Assembly (NCBI GenBank): GCA_030433005.1
Contig: JAUILQ010000042.1
Span: forward strand, 1-51,177
Reading direction: 5' to 3'
DNA: 51,177 nucleotides
Origin: Alphaproteobacteria bacterium
Lineage (GTDB): Bacteria > Pseudomonadota > Alphaproteobacteria > Kiloniellales > DSM-21159
Part shown: positions 29,212-38,260 of the stretch, one piece after another
Numbering within the stretch: position 1 is the first letter of the stretch
Layout: the number at the start of each line of letters is the position of its first letter
Position numbers and translations under genes: made by a program
The notes under the pieces: model-generated
Told to the model about the DNA's origin: nothing
Databases searched by the model: none
What the model saw: the letters and a program-made list of their open reading frames with translations, nothing else

Positions 29212-29244
29212 AAAACATCGGGGGCGCCCGATCGGGCGCCCCCG
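29212..29244 (-). terminator. intrinsic terminator of the sulfite dehydrogenase operon
   Basis: A 26-base perfect palindrome (29219-29244, centred on the CGATCG at 29229-29234) is followed on the minus strand, after a few bases, by TTTTT (29211-29216). It lies 66 bases after the cytochrome c stop and 22 before the DUF2252 start. It is the best intrinsic terminator in the window. Confidence 0.75.
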
Positions 29245-29310
29245 GGTCAACGCACGAGGCCGCGAAAGGTCCCCCGCCGCCGGCAGAGCGGCGCGCTCGG
29301 CCGGTCGAGG

Positions 29311-29622
29311 CTAGCCGCGGCTGTCCTCGCCGAGCTCGCTCTCGAGGTAGTCCAGGACCTGGTCGCGGGTCTCCGGGTCCAGCTCGGCCATGCCCTGCTC
29401 CTCGACCATCCAGTCGAGCAGCTTGTCCCAGCGGTGGCGGTTGAGGCCCTGCTGGGCGACCAGTTGGGCCGAGTGGCAGCCCGAGCAGAGCGCGTAGACC
29501 AGCTCCCGGTGCTCGCCGGGCGGCAGGTTGTCCCAGTCCTCGTCCTGGGCCAGGGCCGAGGGGGCGGCGAGGGCGGGCGAGAGGCAGAAGAGCACGAGGG
29601 CGAAGGCACGGGGCAGGGTCAC
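29311..29622 (-). CDS. Periplasmic c-type cytochrome, probable sulfite dehydrogenase electron-acceptor subunit (SorB-like)
   Basis: This is a 103-residue protein with a signal peptide (hydrophobic core FALVLFCLSPALA, cleavage probably after ALA at about 25) and one heme motif CSGCH (46-50). A methionine in WMVEEQGM (72-79) may be the sixth heme ligand. The pattern ELVYALCSGCHSAQLVAQQG and LLDWMVEEQGM matches cytochromes paired with sulfite:cytochrome c oxidoreductases. It lies 94 bases after the molybdenum subunit gene on the same strand, with a strong intercistronic hairpin between. It probably takes electrons from the molybdenum subunit and passes them to the respiratory chain. Confidence 0.88.
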   Translation of the reverse strand: MTLPRAFALVLFCLSPALAAPSALAQDEDWDNLPPGEHRELVYALCSGCHSAQLVAQQGLNRHRWDKLLDWMVEEQGMAELDPETRDQVLDYLESELGEDSRG

Positions 29623-29663
29623 GAATGGCTCCCGGTCGGTCGGAGAATTGCAGCGTCGACGGC

Positions 29664-29693
29664 CGGCGGCGCCGCGTTCGCGCGGCGCCGCCG
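29664..29693 (-). promoter_or_regulatory. intercistronic 13-bp hairpin between sulfite dehydrogenase subunit genes
   Basis: Perfect 13-bp arms (29664-29676 and 29681-29693) flank a four-base loop, TTCG on the plus strand and CGAA on the transcribed strand. There is no T tract. It could stabilise the upstream mRNA end or weaken expression of the cytochrome gene relative to the oxidase. Confidence 0.6.
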
Positions 29694-29716
29694 TACCGGG
29701 CTCGGGAGGGCCGAGG

Positions 29717-31021
29717 TCAGCTCACCCGCACCGAGACGCGGTGCATGGAGTTGTTCAGGTAGCCCTTGGGATTCCAGGCGATGGCGAAGGGCTGCATGAC
29801 GCCGGTGTCGGTGGTCGCCCGGGCCCAGACCTCGTAGTAGCCGTGCTCCGGGAAGGAGACCTCGGCCTTCCAGTGCTGCCAGGCGTAGGGGTTGGCGGGC
29901 TCCTCCAGCTCGGCCTCGATCCAGGTCTCGCCGAAATCGTTGGTGACCTCGACCTTGGCGACCTTGTCGTCGCCGGCCCAGGCGTGGCCGCGCACCTCGA
30001 TCAGGCGGTCGGAGGTCTCCAGGCCGGTCGCCGGGCTGGTGATCAGCGACTTCACCGGCATCGCCTCGATGATCTCGAAGTCCTCCTTCGGGACCTCCTG
30101 GCCGGGCGCCACCGGGTATTCGGGCACGCGATAGGAGGTGCCGGTCATCTTCGGGCCGTCGTGGACGACCTCGCGCAGCTGGATGCGGGTCAGCCACTTC
30201 TGCGAGCAGGAGCCGGGCCAGCCCGGGATGACCAGGCGCAGCGGAGCGCCGTTCATCGGGTGGATCGGCGCGCCGTTCATCTCGAAGGCGATCAGGTTGT
30301 GCGGGTTCATCGCCTTCTCGATCGGCACGCCGCGCGAGATCGGCAGCTTGTCCGGGTCGCCGGAGAGATGGCCGTCGGCGCCGTAGTGCGCGGTGTAGAT
30401 CGCCTTGTCCTGGACGCCGGCCGCCTTGAGCACGTCGGCCAGGCGCACGCCGGTCCAGTTCGAGCTGGCGACGGCGCCGTAGGTCCACTGGTTGCCCGAG
30501 GCCGGCGGATCGAAGAAGGCCCGGCCGTTGCCGCCGCACTCCAGGGTCAGCTGCTCGGTCACCACCTCGAACTGCGAGCGCAGGTCGTCGATCGACAGCT
30601 CCATCGGGTTGGTCACCAGGCCGTCGACGGTGAGCATCCAGCCGTCGGGGCTGGTATCCTCGGGCGCGATGCCGTTGTTGCGGATGAAGTGGCGCGCCGT
30701 CGGCGTCACCCGGTCGTCGAGCAGGTGGGCCGGCGTCTCCGCGTTGACCGGGCGGTCGTTGAGCACGGTCAGGCCGTCCTTGCCGGGGATCGCGCCGGCG
30801 CTCTCGGCGAGCGCCAGCGGCAGGAAGCCGGAGGGCATGTTGCGGTGGAAGGGGATCGCCGCGCCCACGGCTGCAGAGAGGGCGGCGAGACCGGCGCCGC
30901 GCAGGAAGCCGCGGCGGTCGGGGTAGGGCACGCGCCCGAAGAGCCGGCGCTCCGCGCCCTCCGGATCGTCGGCGTAGAATTCCATGAGACCGCGCTCCGC
31001 GCGGCGGCTGTCGTCCGGCAT
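29717..31021 (-). CDS. Sulfite dehydrogenase / oxidase, molybdopterin subunit (SorA/SoxC-like)
   Basis: This 434-residue Tat-exported enzyme has a twin-arginine signal at residues 35-58 (DRRGFLRGAG then AALSAAVGAA). A sulfite-oxidase-type molybdopterin domain follows, with the Mo-ligating Cys162 (LTLECGGNGRAF) and the substrate region GAPLRLVIPGWPG. A C-terminal Ig-like dimerisation domain carries VKSLITSP, HAWAGDDKVAKVEVTNDFG and FAIAWNPKGYLNNSMHRV. It would oxidise sulfite to sulfate in the periplasm, passing electrons to the cytochrome encoded next. A candidate ECF-type promoter lies 57-83 bases before the start. SoxC-type function without sulfite is possible, but no other sox gene is in the window. 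Confidence 0.93.
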   Translation of the reverse strand: MPDDSRRAERGLMEFYADDPEGAERRLFGRVPYPDRRGFLRGAGLAALSAAVGAAIPFHRNMPSGFLPLALAESAGAIPGKDGLTVLNDRPVNAETPAHLLDDRVTPTARHFIRNNGIAPEDTSPDGWMLTVDGLVTNPMELSIDDLRSQFEVVTEQLTLECGGNGRAFFDPPASGNQWTYGAVASSNWTGVRLADVLKAAGVQDKAIYTAHYGADGHLSGDPDKLPISRGVPIEKAMNPHNLIAFEMNGAPIHPMNGAPLRLVIPGWPGSCSQKWLTRIQLREVVHDGPKMTGTSYRVPEYPVAPGQEVPKEDFEIIEAMPVKSLITSPATGLETSDRLIEVRGHAWAGDDKVAKVEVTNDFGETWIEAELEEPANPYAWQHWKAEVSFPEHGYYEVWARATTDTGVMQPFAIAWNPKGYLNNSMHRVSVRVS

Positions 31022-31077
31022 GCTGTCCTCCCTTGGCGTTCTTGGCGGCGTTCTCTTGCAGACGCGCCTGAGGGAAA

Positions 31078-31104
31078 GACGGCGGGCGAAGGCGATTTAT
31101 TCCC
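31078..31104 (-). promoter_or_regulatory. candidate ECF-sigma promoter for the sulfite dehydrogenase genes
   Basis: On the minus strand GGGAAT (31104-31099), a 17-base spacer and CGTC (31081-31078) match the usual GGAA...CGTC form of ECF promoters. It lies in the only sizeable gap between the anti-sigma stop and the oxidase start, right after the ECF sigma/anti-sigma pair. Confidence 0.5.
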
Positions 31105-31153
31105 TGTGATGAATGCGAATTCGTTGCGGCGGCGATTCCTGGCCGGGCTCGGT

Positions 31154-31981
31154 CTAGGCGCGGCAGGGCTGGCTGCGCCGGCGCGCCTCGGCGAGGCGGT
31201 CGCGCCCGTCGGGCTCGATCGGACGGAAGCGCCGGGAGGCCTCGTAGACGGTCTCGGCGATGCCCTCCAGGCGCGCCTCGGCCATGCCCTCGGCGAGCAG
31301 CAGGTAGCCGATCGCGCCGACCCGCCAGCGGTAGGCGAGAACGGCGTCGAGCCGGGTTCGCGAGAGCGCCTCGGGCAGGGCGGTGTCCGCCTCCTCCAGG
31401 GCGATGAAGCTGACCAGGCAGCCGCGCTCGCCGCGGTACTGCACGATCGCGCCGCGGCCGAGCGCACGCTCGTCGAGCGGGCGGGCCGGCTCCGCGTTCA
31501 GCTTGGCTGACGTCAGGTCCGGCAGCAGGCCCGGGAAGTCGCCCGGCGCCAGGGCGTCGGCCGGCGCGCCCGCGTCGTCCAGGCGCGCGTGCAGCGCGAC
31601 CGCCGCCTCGAGCCAGGCCGGCGCGGCGGGCGTGCCGCCGCCGGCGACGACCGGCGCCTCGGCCCGCTCTCCAGAGGCCTGCAGCCACAGCAGGGCGAGG
31701 CCGCCGGCCAGCAGCAGGCAGGCCAGGGCCGCGGCCTGCGCCAGGCGGGCGAATCGCGGTGCGCGCGGCGCGGCCAGCCGGCGCAGGTTTCCGGGGGCCA
31801 GGCTCTCGGGCAGCTCGACCGAGGCGGCCGCCCCGGCCTTGGCGCGGCTCAGCAGCGCTGCCTGGCGGGCCAGCGTGCGGTCGCCGGCGATCGCCGAGGC
31901 GACCGCCGAGGCGCGCTCCGGCGGCAGTTCCCCGTCGACGTAGGCGTTGAGCTCCTGCCAGAACCTGTCGTCCACGCTCAC
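31154..31981 (-). CDS. Anti-sigma factor, single membrane segment
   Basis: This 275-residue protein has the common anti-sigma layout. A cytoplasmic N-terminal helical domain (FWQELNAYVDGELPPERASAV) resembles anti-sigma domains but lacks a clear zinc H-x3-C-x2-C motif. One membrane segment lies at residues about 80-101. A periplasmic domain of about 170 residues follows (GAIVQYRGERGCLVSFIALEE, YRWRVGAIGYLLLAEGM). The gene follows the ECF sigma gene by 27 bases, as expected for a co-expressed sigma/anti-sigma pair. The periplasmic domain probably senses an envelope signal and releases sigma by a conformational or proteolytic step. The last dozen residues are Arg-rich and overlap an opposite-strand Tat-like sequence. 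Confidence 0.85.
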   Translation of the reverse strand: MSVDDRFWQELNAYVDGELPPERASAVASAIAGDRTLARQAALLSRAKAGAAASVELPESLAPGNLRRLAAPRAPRFARLAQAAALACLLLAGGLALLWLQASGERAEAPVVAGGGTPAAPAWLEAAVALHARLDDAGAPADALAPGDFPGLLPDLTSAKLNAEPARPLDERALGRGAIVQYRGERGCLVSFIALEEADTALPEALSRTRLDAVLAYRWRVGAIGYLLLAEGMAEARLEGIAETVYEASRRFRPIEPDGRDRLAEARRRSQPCRA

Positions 31982-32008
31982 CTCTCTCCCTGTACCGTTC
32001 GGCCGCTC

Positions 32009-32551
32009 TCAGCCGCCCCGGCGCGCCGCGGCGCGCGCTTCGGGCAGCGGCAGCACGTTCGAGCCGGCGACCTCCTGGGCCAGCGCCGCGCGGGCCCGGC
32101 TGATCCGGCTCATCACCGTGCCGACCGGCAGCTCCAGCAGCTCGGCGGCCTCGGCATAGGCGAAGCCGGCGATGTCGACCAGGGCGATGATCTCGCGCTG
32201 CGCCGGCTTCAGGCGCGCCAGCGCGAAGCGCAGGGCCAGTCCGTTGCTCAAGGCCTCGCCGGCGGCCAGCACCGACTGCGCGCCGTCGATCCGCTCGGCG
32301 ATGTCCTCCGGCGCCTCCGGCGTCGTGCGCTGCCGGGCGCGCAGGGCATCGATCGCGGTGTTGCGAAGGATCCGGAACAGCCAGCCGCGGAAGGCCGCCT
32401 CCGCCGAGGGGCCGCGGCGCGCCGACAGCGCCTTCAGCGCGGTTTCCTGGACCAGGTCCTCGGCCAGGGTCCGGTCGCCGGTCAGGGCGAGGGCATAGCC
32501 GAAGAGACCCTTCAGCTCCCCTTCGACCCGTCCGCGACGCGCCTCGCCCAT
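32009..32551 (-). CDS. ECF-family RNA polymerase sigma factor
   Basis: This is a 180-residue sigma factor of the extracytoplasmic function class. Region 2 is at residues about 10-75 (LVQETALKAL, AAFRGWLFRILRNTAIDALR) and region 4 at about 105-160 (RFALARLKPAQREIIALVDI, YAEAAELLELPVGTVMSRISRAR), with no regions 1 or 3. It directs polymerase to GGAA/CGTC-type promoters, and a candidate is found before the adjacent sulfite dehydrogenase gene. It is followed by its probable anti-sigma gene. The gene begins 55 bases after the acs stop on the same strand, so readthrough from acs is possible. The -35-like GGGAAC near 32585 has no -10 partner at the right spacing. Confidence 0.92.
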   Translation of the reverse strand: MGEARRGRVEGELKGLFGYALALTGDRTLAEDLVQETALKALSARRGPSAEAAFRGWLFRILRNTAIDALRARQRTTPEAPEDIAERIDGAQSVLAAGEALSNGLALRFALARLKPAQREIIALVDIAGFAYAEAAELLELPVGTVMSRISRARAALAQEVAGSNVLPLPEARAAARRGG

Positions 32552-32606
32552 CCGTTTGCCGCTCCAAGAACCCGCGGGACGGCCGTTCCCTTCGTCCGCG
32601 GCCCGG

Positions 32607-34550
<1,944 letters not shown>

Positions 34551-34636
34551 GATCGGCGACGCTCCCCAGGACTGCAGTGGCGGCGGGCCGGCCGCCCCCC
34601 GGGCCGGACCGTCCTGCTTGACGGTTGTTGGCGCGG

Positions 34637-34665
34637 ATTATTCATGAGGCGGGGCAGCGATACAA
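34637..34665 (-). promoter_or_regulatory. candidate sigma70 promoter for acs
   Basis: On the minus strand TTGTAT (34665-34660), a 17-base spacer and AATAAT (34642-34637) form a plausible promoter about 87 bases before the ATG. The -10 matches consensus in five of six positions, the -35 in three. Confidence 0.5.
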
Positions 34666-34698
34666 CCGCCCGTCCGCGGAGCGCCCGGGCGGTGCCGC

Positions 34699-35037
34699 TC
34701 AGGCCAGGAAGACCAGGCCGTGGGACAGCCGCAGCGCGACCGGCTGCAGGCTCTGGCCGGCGCAGGGACCGGCGACGCAGTAGCCGGTCTCGATCTCGAA
34801 CAGCGCGCCGTGGGTGTGGCAGAGGACGTAGCTGCCGTCGGCGTTCATGAAGCGGTCCGGCTGCATCTCCAGCGGCGTGCCGACGTGCGGGCAGGCATTG
34901 ACGTAGCCGAAGGCCTGATCGCCCTCGCGGATCACCACCAGCTCCCAGCGCGCGCTGCCCTCGCCGAGCACGAAGCCCTTGCCCTCGCCGTCCTCGATGT
35001 CGGCGAGGCGGCAGAGCGCGGTCGCGGCTTCCGTCAA
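34699..35037 (-). CDS. Rieske [2Fe-2S] ferredoxin-like protein
   Basis: This 112-residue soluble protein has both Rieske cluster motifs: C-x-H in ACPHVGTPLE (C49, H51) and C-x2-H in LCHTHGALF (C73, H76). It has no signal peptide or membrane segment, and no catalytic oxygenase domain, so it resembles small Rieske ferredoxins or nitrite-reductase small-subunit-like proteins. It probably transfers electrons to an unknown partner. It follows the EVE gene by 7 bases and is surely cotranscribed with it. The residues GYCVAGPCAG after the second motif fit the usual proline loop. Confidence 0.9.
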   Translation of the reverse strand: MTEAATALCRLADIEDGEGKGFVLGEGSARWELVVIREGDQAFGYVNACPHVGTPLEMQPDRFMNADGSYVLCHTHGALFEIETGYCVAGPCAGQSLQPVALRLSHGLVFLA

Positions 35038-35044
35038 GGCCGGC

Positions 35045-35452
35045 TCAGCCCTCGCTGAGGGCCAGCACGTGCTTCCAGTGCGCCGGCTCGATCGGCATCA
35101 CCGAGAGCCGCGACTGGCGGATCAGGGCGATCTCGGCGAGTGCCGGGTCGGCCTTGATCTCCTTGAGGGTGACCGGGCGCTTCAGAGCTGCCTCCGGCTC
35201 GACGTCGACCATGACGAAGCGCCCCGAGGCGTCGCTGGGATCGGGATAGGCCTCCTTGACCACCGTGCAGACGCCGACGATCTCCTTGCCCTCGTTGGAG
35301 TGGTAGAAGAAGGCCTTGTCGCCGACCCGCATGGCCTTGAGGTTGTTGGCGGCCTGGTGGTTGCGCACGCCGTCCCAGTGGGTCCGGCCGTCCTTCAGCA
35401 GCTGGTCCCAGGAGTACTTGAAGGGTTCCGACTTGACGAGCCAGTAGGCCAT
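35045..35452 (-). CDS. EVE domain-containing protein
   Basis: This 135-residue protein consists of a single EVE domain (PUA-like fold). Hallmarks are MAYWLVKSEP at the start, TLAWDGVRN-like sequence (here THWDGVRNHQAANNL), KAFFYHSNEGKEIVGV and ALIRQSRLSVMPI. EVE domains are related to YTH and ASCH domains that recognise modified bases; bacterial stand-alone members are close to human THYN1. No nuclease partner of the McrBC type is nearby; the gene is instead paired with a Rieske protein. The ATG at 35452 matches the family start; an earlier one at 35536 adds 28 basic residues. Confidence 0.93.
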   Translation of the reverse strand: MAYWLVKSEPFKYSWDQLLKDGRTHWDGVRNHQAANNLKAMRVGDKAFFYHSNEGKEIVGVCTVVKEAYPDPSDASGRFVMVDVEPEAALKRPVTLKEIKADPALAEIALIRQSRLSVMPIEPAHWKHVLALSEG

Positions 35453-35613
35453 GACCTCTCCATCGCGTGCCCGCGGCCTCCGGCGACGCCCGTCGAAGAC
35501 GCGCCCGCGTCCATGACGCCTCCGCGCCGGAGCCATGCCCCCTAGCGCATAGCAAAAGGCCGGCGGCGCGACTAGCCTTGCAGCCGTCCCAGACCAGCCG
35601 GAGAGACTCCCCC

Positions 35614-36366
35614 ATGCGCCTGCAGCTCAGCACCTGGCAGGAGGTCGAGGCCTACCTGAAGCGCACGACCGCCGTGATGATCCCGATCGGCTCGACCGAG
35701 CAGCACGGGCCGAACGGCTTCGTCGGCACCGACGCGCTCTGCCCGGAGACGCTGGCCTACGGCATCGGCGAACGCACCGGCGCCCTGGTCGCGCCGACCC
35801 TGTCGATCGGCATGGCGCAGCACCACCTGGGCTTCGCCGGCTCGATCACGCTCAGGCCGACGACGCTGATCGCGGTGGTCCAGGACGTCGTCAACTCGCT
35901 GGCCCGCCACGGCTTCGACCGCTTCTTCTTCCTCAACGGCCACGGCGGCAACATCGCCACGGTCAGCGCCGCTTTCTCCGAGATCTACGCCGAGACCAGC
36001 CTGCGCACCGCCGGCACCAACCGGCCGCCGCTGCAGTGCAGGCTGAAGAACTGGTGGGACGGACCCGGCGTGCAGGCGATCTCCAAGGAGCTGTTCGGCG
36101 CCTCGGAGGGCAGCCACGCGACCTGCTCCGAGGTCTCGCTGACCTACTACGCCTATCCCGACCACGTGAAGTCGGCGGATATGAGCCCGGAGATCGCGCC
36201 GAGCGGGCCGATCTACGACGCCGACGACTTCCGCAACCGCTACCCCGACGGCCGCATGGGCTCGAACCCGAAGCTGGCCAGCGTCGAGGCCGGCGAGCGG
36301 CTCTACAAGGCGGCGGTCGAGGACCTCTCGGCCGAGTGGCAGGCCTTCGCGGCCCAGGCGGCCTAG
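35614..36366 (+). CDS. Creatininase family amidohydrolase
   Basis: This 250-residue metal hydrolase has the family's ligands: the E-x-H of GSTEQHGP (E29, H31), an aspartate in GTDALCPET (D40), QHHLGF, NGHGGN, and the glutamate in SEGSHATCSEVS. Relatives open a cyclic amide (creatininase) or process the formamide of F420/mycofactocin-type cofactors; the substrate here is unknown. The ATG at 35614 follows GGAGAG. The gene ends in TAG, and the next, membrane-protein reading frame continues in the same phase with no stop, so the two may be coupled (see findings). It is divergent from the EVE/Rieske operon. Confidence 0.9.
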   Translation: MRLQLSTWQEVEAYLKRTTAVMIPIGSTEQHGPNGFVGTDALCPETLAYGIGERTGALVAPTLSIGMAQHHLGFAGSITLRPTTLIAVVQDVVNSLARHGFDRFFFLNGHGGNIATVSAAFSEIYAETSLRTAGTNRPPLQCRLKNWWDGPGVQAISKELFGASEGSHATCSEVSLTYYAYPDHVKSADMSPEIAPSGPIYDADDFRNRYPDGRMGSNPKLASVEAGERLYKAAVEDLSAEWQAFAAQAA

Positions 36367-36576
36367 GGCGCGGCGACCTCCCGACGCGCGGCCTGGACGA
36401 TCGCCGACACCCCTGACCCGAAGCTGGTCGACCCGGCCGCGGCTCCGCCGGGGCCGGGCGGCCCCCTCGCGCGCTGGCCGAAGCCGGCGCGCTGGGCGCT
36501 GCTGCTGGCGCTCTCGGCGCTGCTCGGCGGCGCCTTCGAGCTCGCCCACCTGCCGGCGGCGCTGCTGCTCGGCCCG

Positions 36577-37548
36577 ATGATCGCCGGCATCCTGGTCGGC
36601 ACCAACAGCGGCCGCCTGCGCATCCCGGCCTCGGGCTTCTGGCTGGCGCAGGCGGTGATCGGCTGCATGATCGCCGAGGCGGTCGACCTCGGCACGCTGG
36701 GCACGGTCTTCGAGAACGCCCCGGTGATCGTCGCCGTCGTGCTCGCGGTGATCGCCGCCAGCGCGCTGCTCGGCTGGCTGATGAGCCGCTGGCGGGTGCT
36801 GCCGGGCACCACGGCGGTCTGGGGCTCGACGCCGGGAGCGGCCAGCGCGATGATGCTGATGGCCGACGCCTTCGGCGCCGACGCCCGGCTGGTCGCCTTC
36901 ATGCAGTACCTGCGGGTCATCTTCGTGGCCCTGGCCGCCCTGCTGGTGGCCCAGCTGTTCATCGAGCTGCCGGCCGGGGCCGCCGCGGCGCGCTTCGACC
37001 CGGCCTACTGGTTCCCGCCGCTCGACTGGGTGCCCTTCCTGCTGACCCTGGCGCTGATCGTCGGCGGCACGGTCGCCGGCACGCTGTCGCGGATCCCGGC
37101 CGGCGCCATGATCCTGCCGATGATCGTCGGCGGCGCGCTGCACCTGGGCGGACTGCTGGAGCTTGTGCTGCCGCCCTGGCTGCTCGGGCTCAGCTGGGCG
37201 GTCATCGGCTGGAACGTCGGGCTCGCCTTCACGCGGCGCATCCTGCTGCACGCCGTGCGCGCCCTGCCGACCATCGTCGCCTCGATCCTCGCGCTCATGG
37301 TCTTCAGCGCCGGCCTCGGCGCGCTGCTCGTCTGGTGGCTCGGCATCGACCCGCTGACCGCCTATCTCGCGACCAGCCCGGGCGGGCTCGACACCATCGC
37401 GATCATCGCCGCCGCCTCCAGCAACGTCGACATCGGCTTCGTCATCGGCCTGCAGACCGCGCGCTTCCTGCTGGTCCTGGCGATCGGGCCGTGGCTGGCC
37501 GGCGTCATCGCCCGGCGGGTCGGCGGCGACCCTCCGGCGGGGGATTAG
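36577..37548 (+). CDS. AbrB-family membrane protein (putative ammonia monooxygenase-like, Gate/transport fold), N-terminus uncertain
   Basis: This is a polytopic membrane protein; from the first ATG at 36577 it is 323 residues with about nine hydrophobic segments. The repeated motif VWGSTPGAASAMMLM and later YLATSPGGLDTIAIIA are the two pseudo-symmetric helix hairpins of the AbrB family, thought to be transporters. The expected first segment lies upstream, in frame: RWALLLALSALLGGAFELAH and then LPAALLLGPM, at about 36493-36579. So the true start lies before 36577, yet no ATG, GTG or TTG is found between the creatininase stop and 36577 in this frame. ACG (36397), ATC (36400) and CTG (36424) are the only rare-start candidates. 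Palindromic repeat copy B follows the stop. Confidence 0.85.
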   Translation: MIAGILVGTNSGRLRIPASGFWLAQAVIGCMIAEAVDLGTLGTVFENAPVIVAVVLAVIAASALLGWLMSRWRVLPGTTAVWGSTPGAASAMMLMADAFGADARLVAFMQYLRVIFVALAALLVAQLFIELPAGAAAARFDPAYWFPPLDWVPFLLTLALIVGGTVAGTLSRIPAGAMILPMIVGGALHLGGLLELVLPPWLLGLSWAVIGWNVGLAFTRRILLHAVRALPTIVASILALMVFSAGLGALLVWWLGIDPLTAYLATSPGGLDTIAIIAAASSNVDIGFVIGLQTARFLLVLAIGPWLAGVIARRVGGDPPAGD

Positions 37549-37572
37549 GGCGGGGCCCGCGTGCGCGGACCC

Positions 37573-37652
37573 GGCACCGGCCCTCACCCCCACCCGGCCA
37601 CCCATTCAAGGATACCGACGTGGGTGGCCGGGTGGGGGTGAGGGCCGGTGCC
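37573..37652. repeat. dispersed palindromic repeat, copy B (perfect 32-bp arms, 16-nt loop)
   Basis: The left arm (37573-37604) and right arm (37621-37652) are perfect inverted repeats; loop 37605-37620. Each arm is nearly identical to copy A at 4403-4483 (30 of 32 in the left arm), and all differences keep pairing. It sits in the short gap between the AbrB-family gene (plus) and the glycosylase-like gene (minus), which converge there. Confidence 0.9.
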
Positions 37653-37672
37653 GAGCGCATGGAAACCCCAAC

Positions 37673-38260
37673 TCAGACCAGCTCGGCGACCCGGCGTCGC
37701 AGCACCGGCAGCAGCTCCGCCTCGAACCAGGGGTTGCGCCGGATCCAGGCGGTGTTGCGCCAGCTCGGATGCGGCAGCGGGAGCGTTTCCGGCAGCAGGT
37801 CGCGCCAGGCGGCGACGGTCTCGGTCATCGTGCCGCGGCGTCCGGGAAGGTAGCGGCGCAGGGCGTAGCTGCCGACCAGCAGGGTGAGCTCGACGCCGGT
37901 GAAGGCCGGCCTGAGCGCCGGGTGCCAGAGCGGCGCGCACTCCGGGCGCGGCGGCCGGTCGCCGCCCCTCGGGTCGCGGCCGGGATAGCAGAAGCCCATC
38001 GGCATGATCGCGATGCGGCTCTCGTCGTAGAAGGTCTCGCGGTCGACGCCCAGCCAGTCGCGCAGGCGGTCGCCCGAGGGATCGTTGAACGACAGGCCGG
38101 TCTCGTGGACGCGGGTGCCGGGCGCCTGGCTGATGATCATCAGCCGCGCGCTGGTCGAGCCGCGGATCACCGGACGCGGGCCGAGCGGCAGGACCTCGGC
38201 GCAGTGCGTGCAGGCGCGCGCCCGCTCGAGCAGCGACTGCAGTTCGCGCTCGGCGCTCAT
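37673..38260 (-). CDS. Uracil-DNA glycosylase superfamily protein
   Basis: This 195-residue protein has an N-terminal C-x2-C pair (ARACTHCAEVLPLG), then the glycosylase-like catalytic loop SQAPGTRVHETGLSFNDPSG. Later it has LLVGSYALRRYLPGR and a histidine-containing late loop (LPLPHPSWRN). These correspond to the uracil-DNA glycosylase fold (families 4/5-related). Whether it cleaves uracil from DNA is unknown; some members have other activities. Its ATG (38258-38260) overlaps the stop of the sirtuin gene by four bases, so the two are translated together. Long upstream open sequence in this frame is a shadow of the sirtuin gene. Confidence 0.85.
   Translation of the reverse strand: MSAERELQSLLERARACTHCAEVLPLGPRPVIRGSTSARLMIISQAPGTRVHETGLSFNDPSGDRLRDWLGVDRETFYDESRIAIMPMGFCYPGRDPRGGDRPPRPECAPLWHPALRPAFTGVELTLLVGSYALRRYLPGRRGTMTETVAAWRDLLPETLPLPHPSWRNTAWIRRNPWFEAELLPVLRRRVAELV

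Noticed and set aside
32564..32590. Autoregulatory ECF promoter before the sigma gene (GGGAAC on the minus strand)
   Set aside because: At 16-18 bases downstream there is no CGTC/GTC element, and the GGGAAC is part of a GC inverted repeat that could simply be the acs 3' hairpin.
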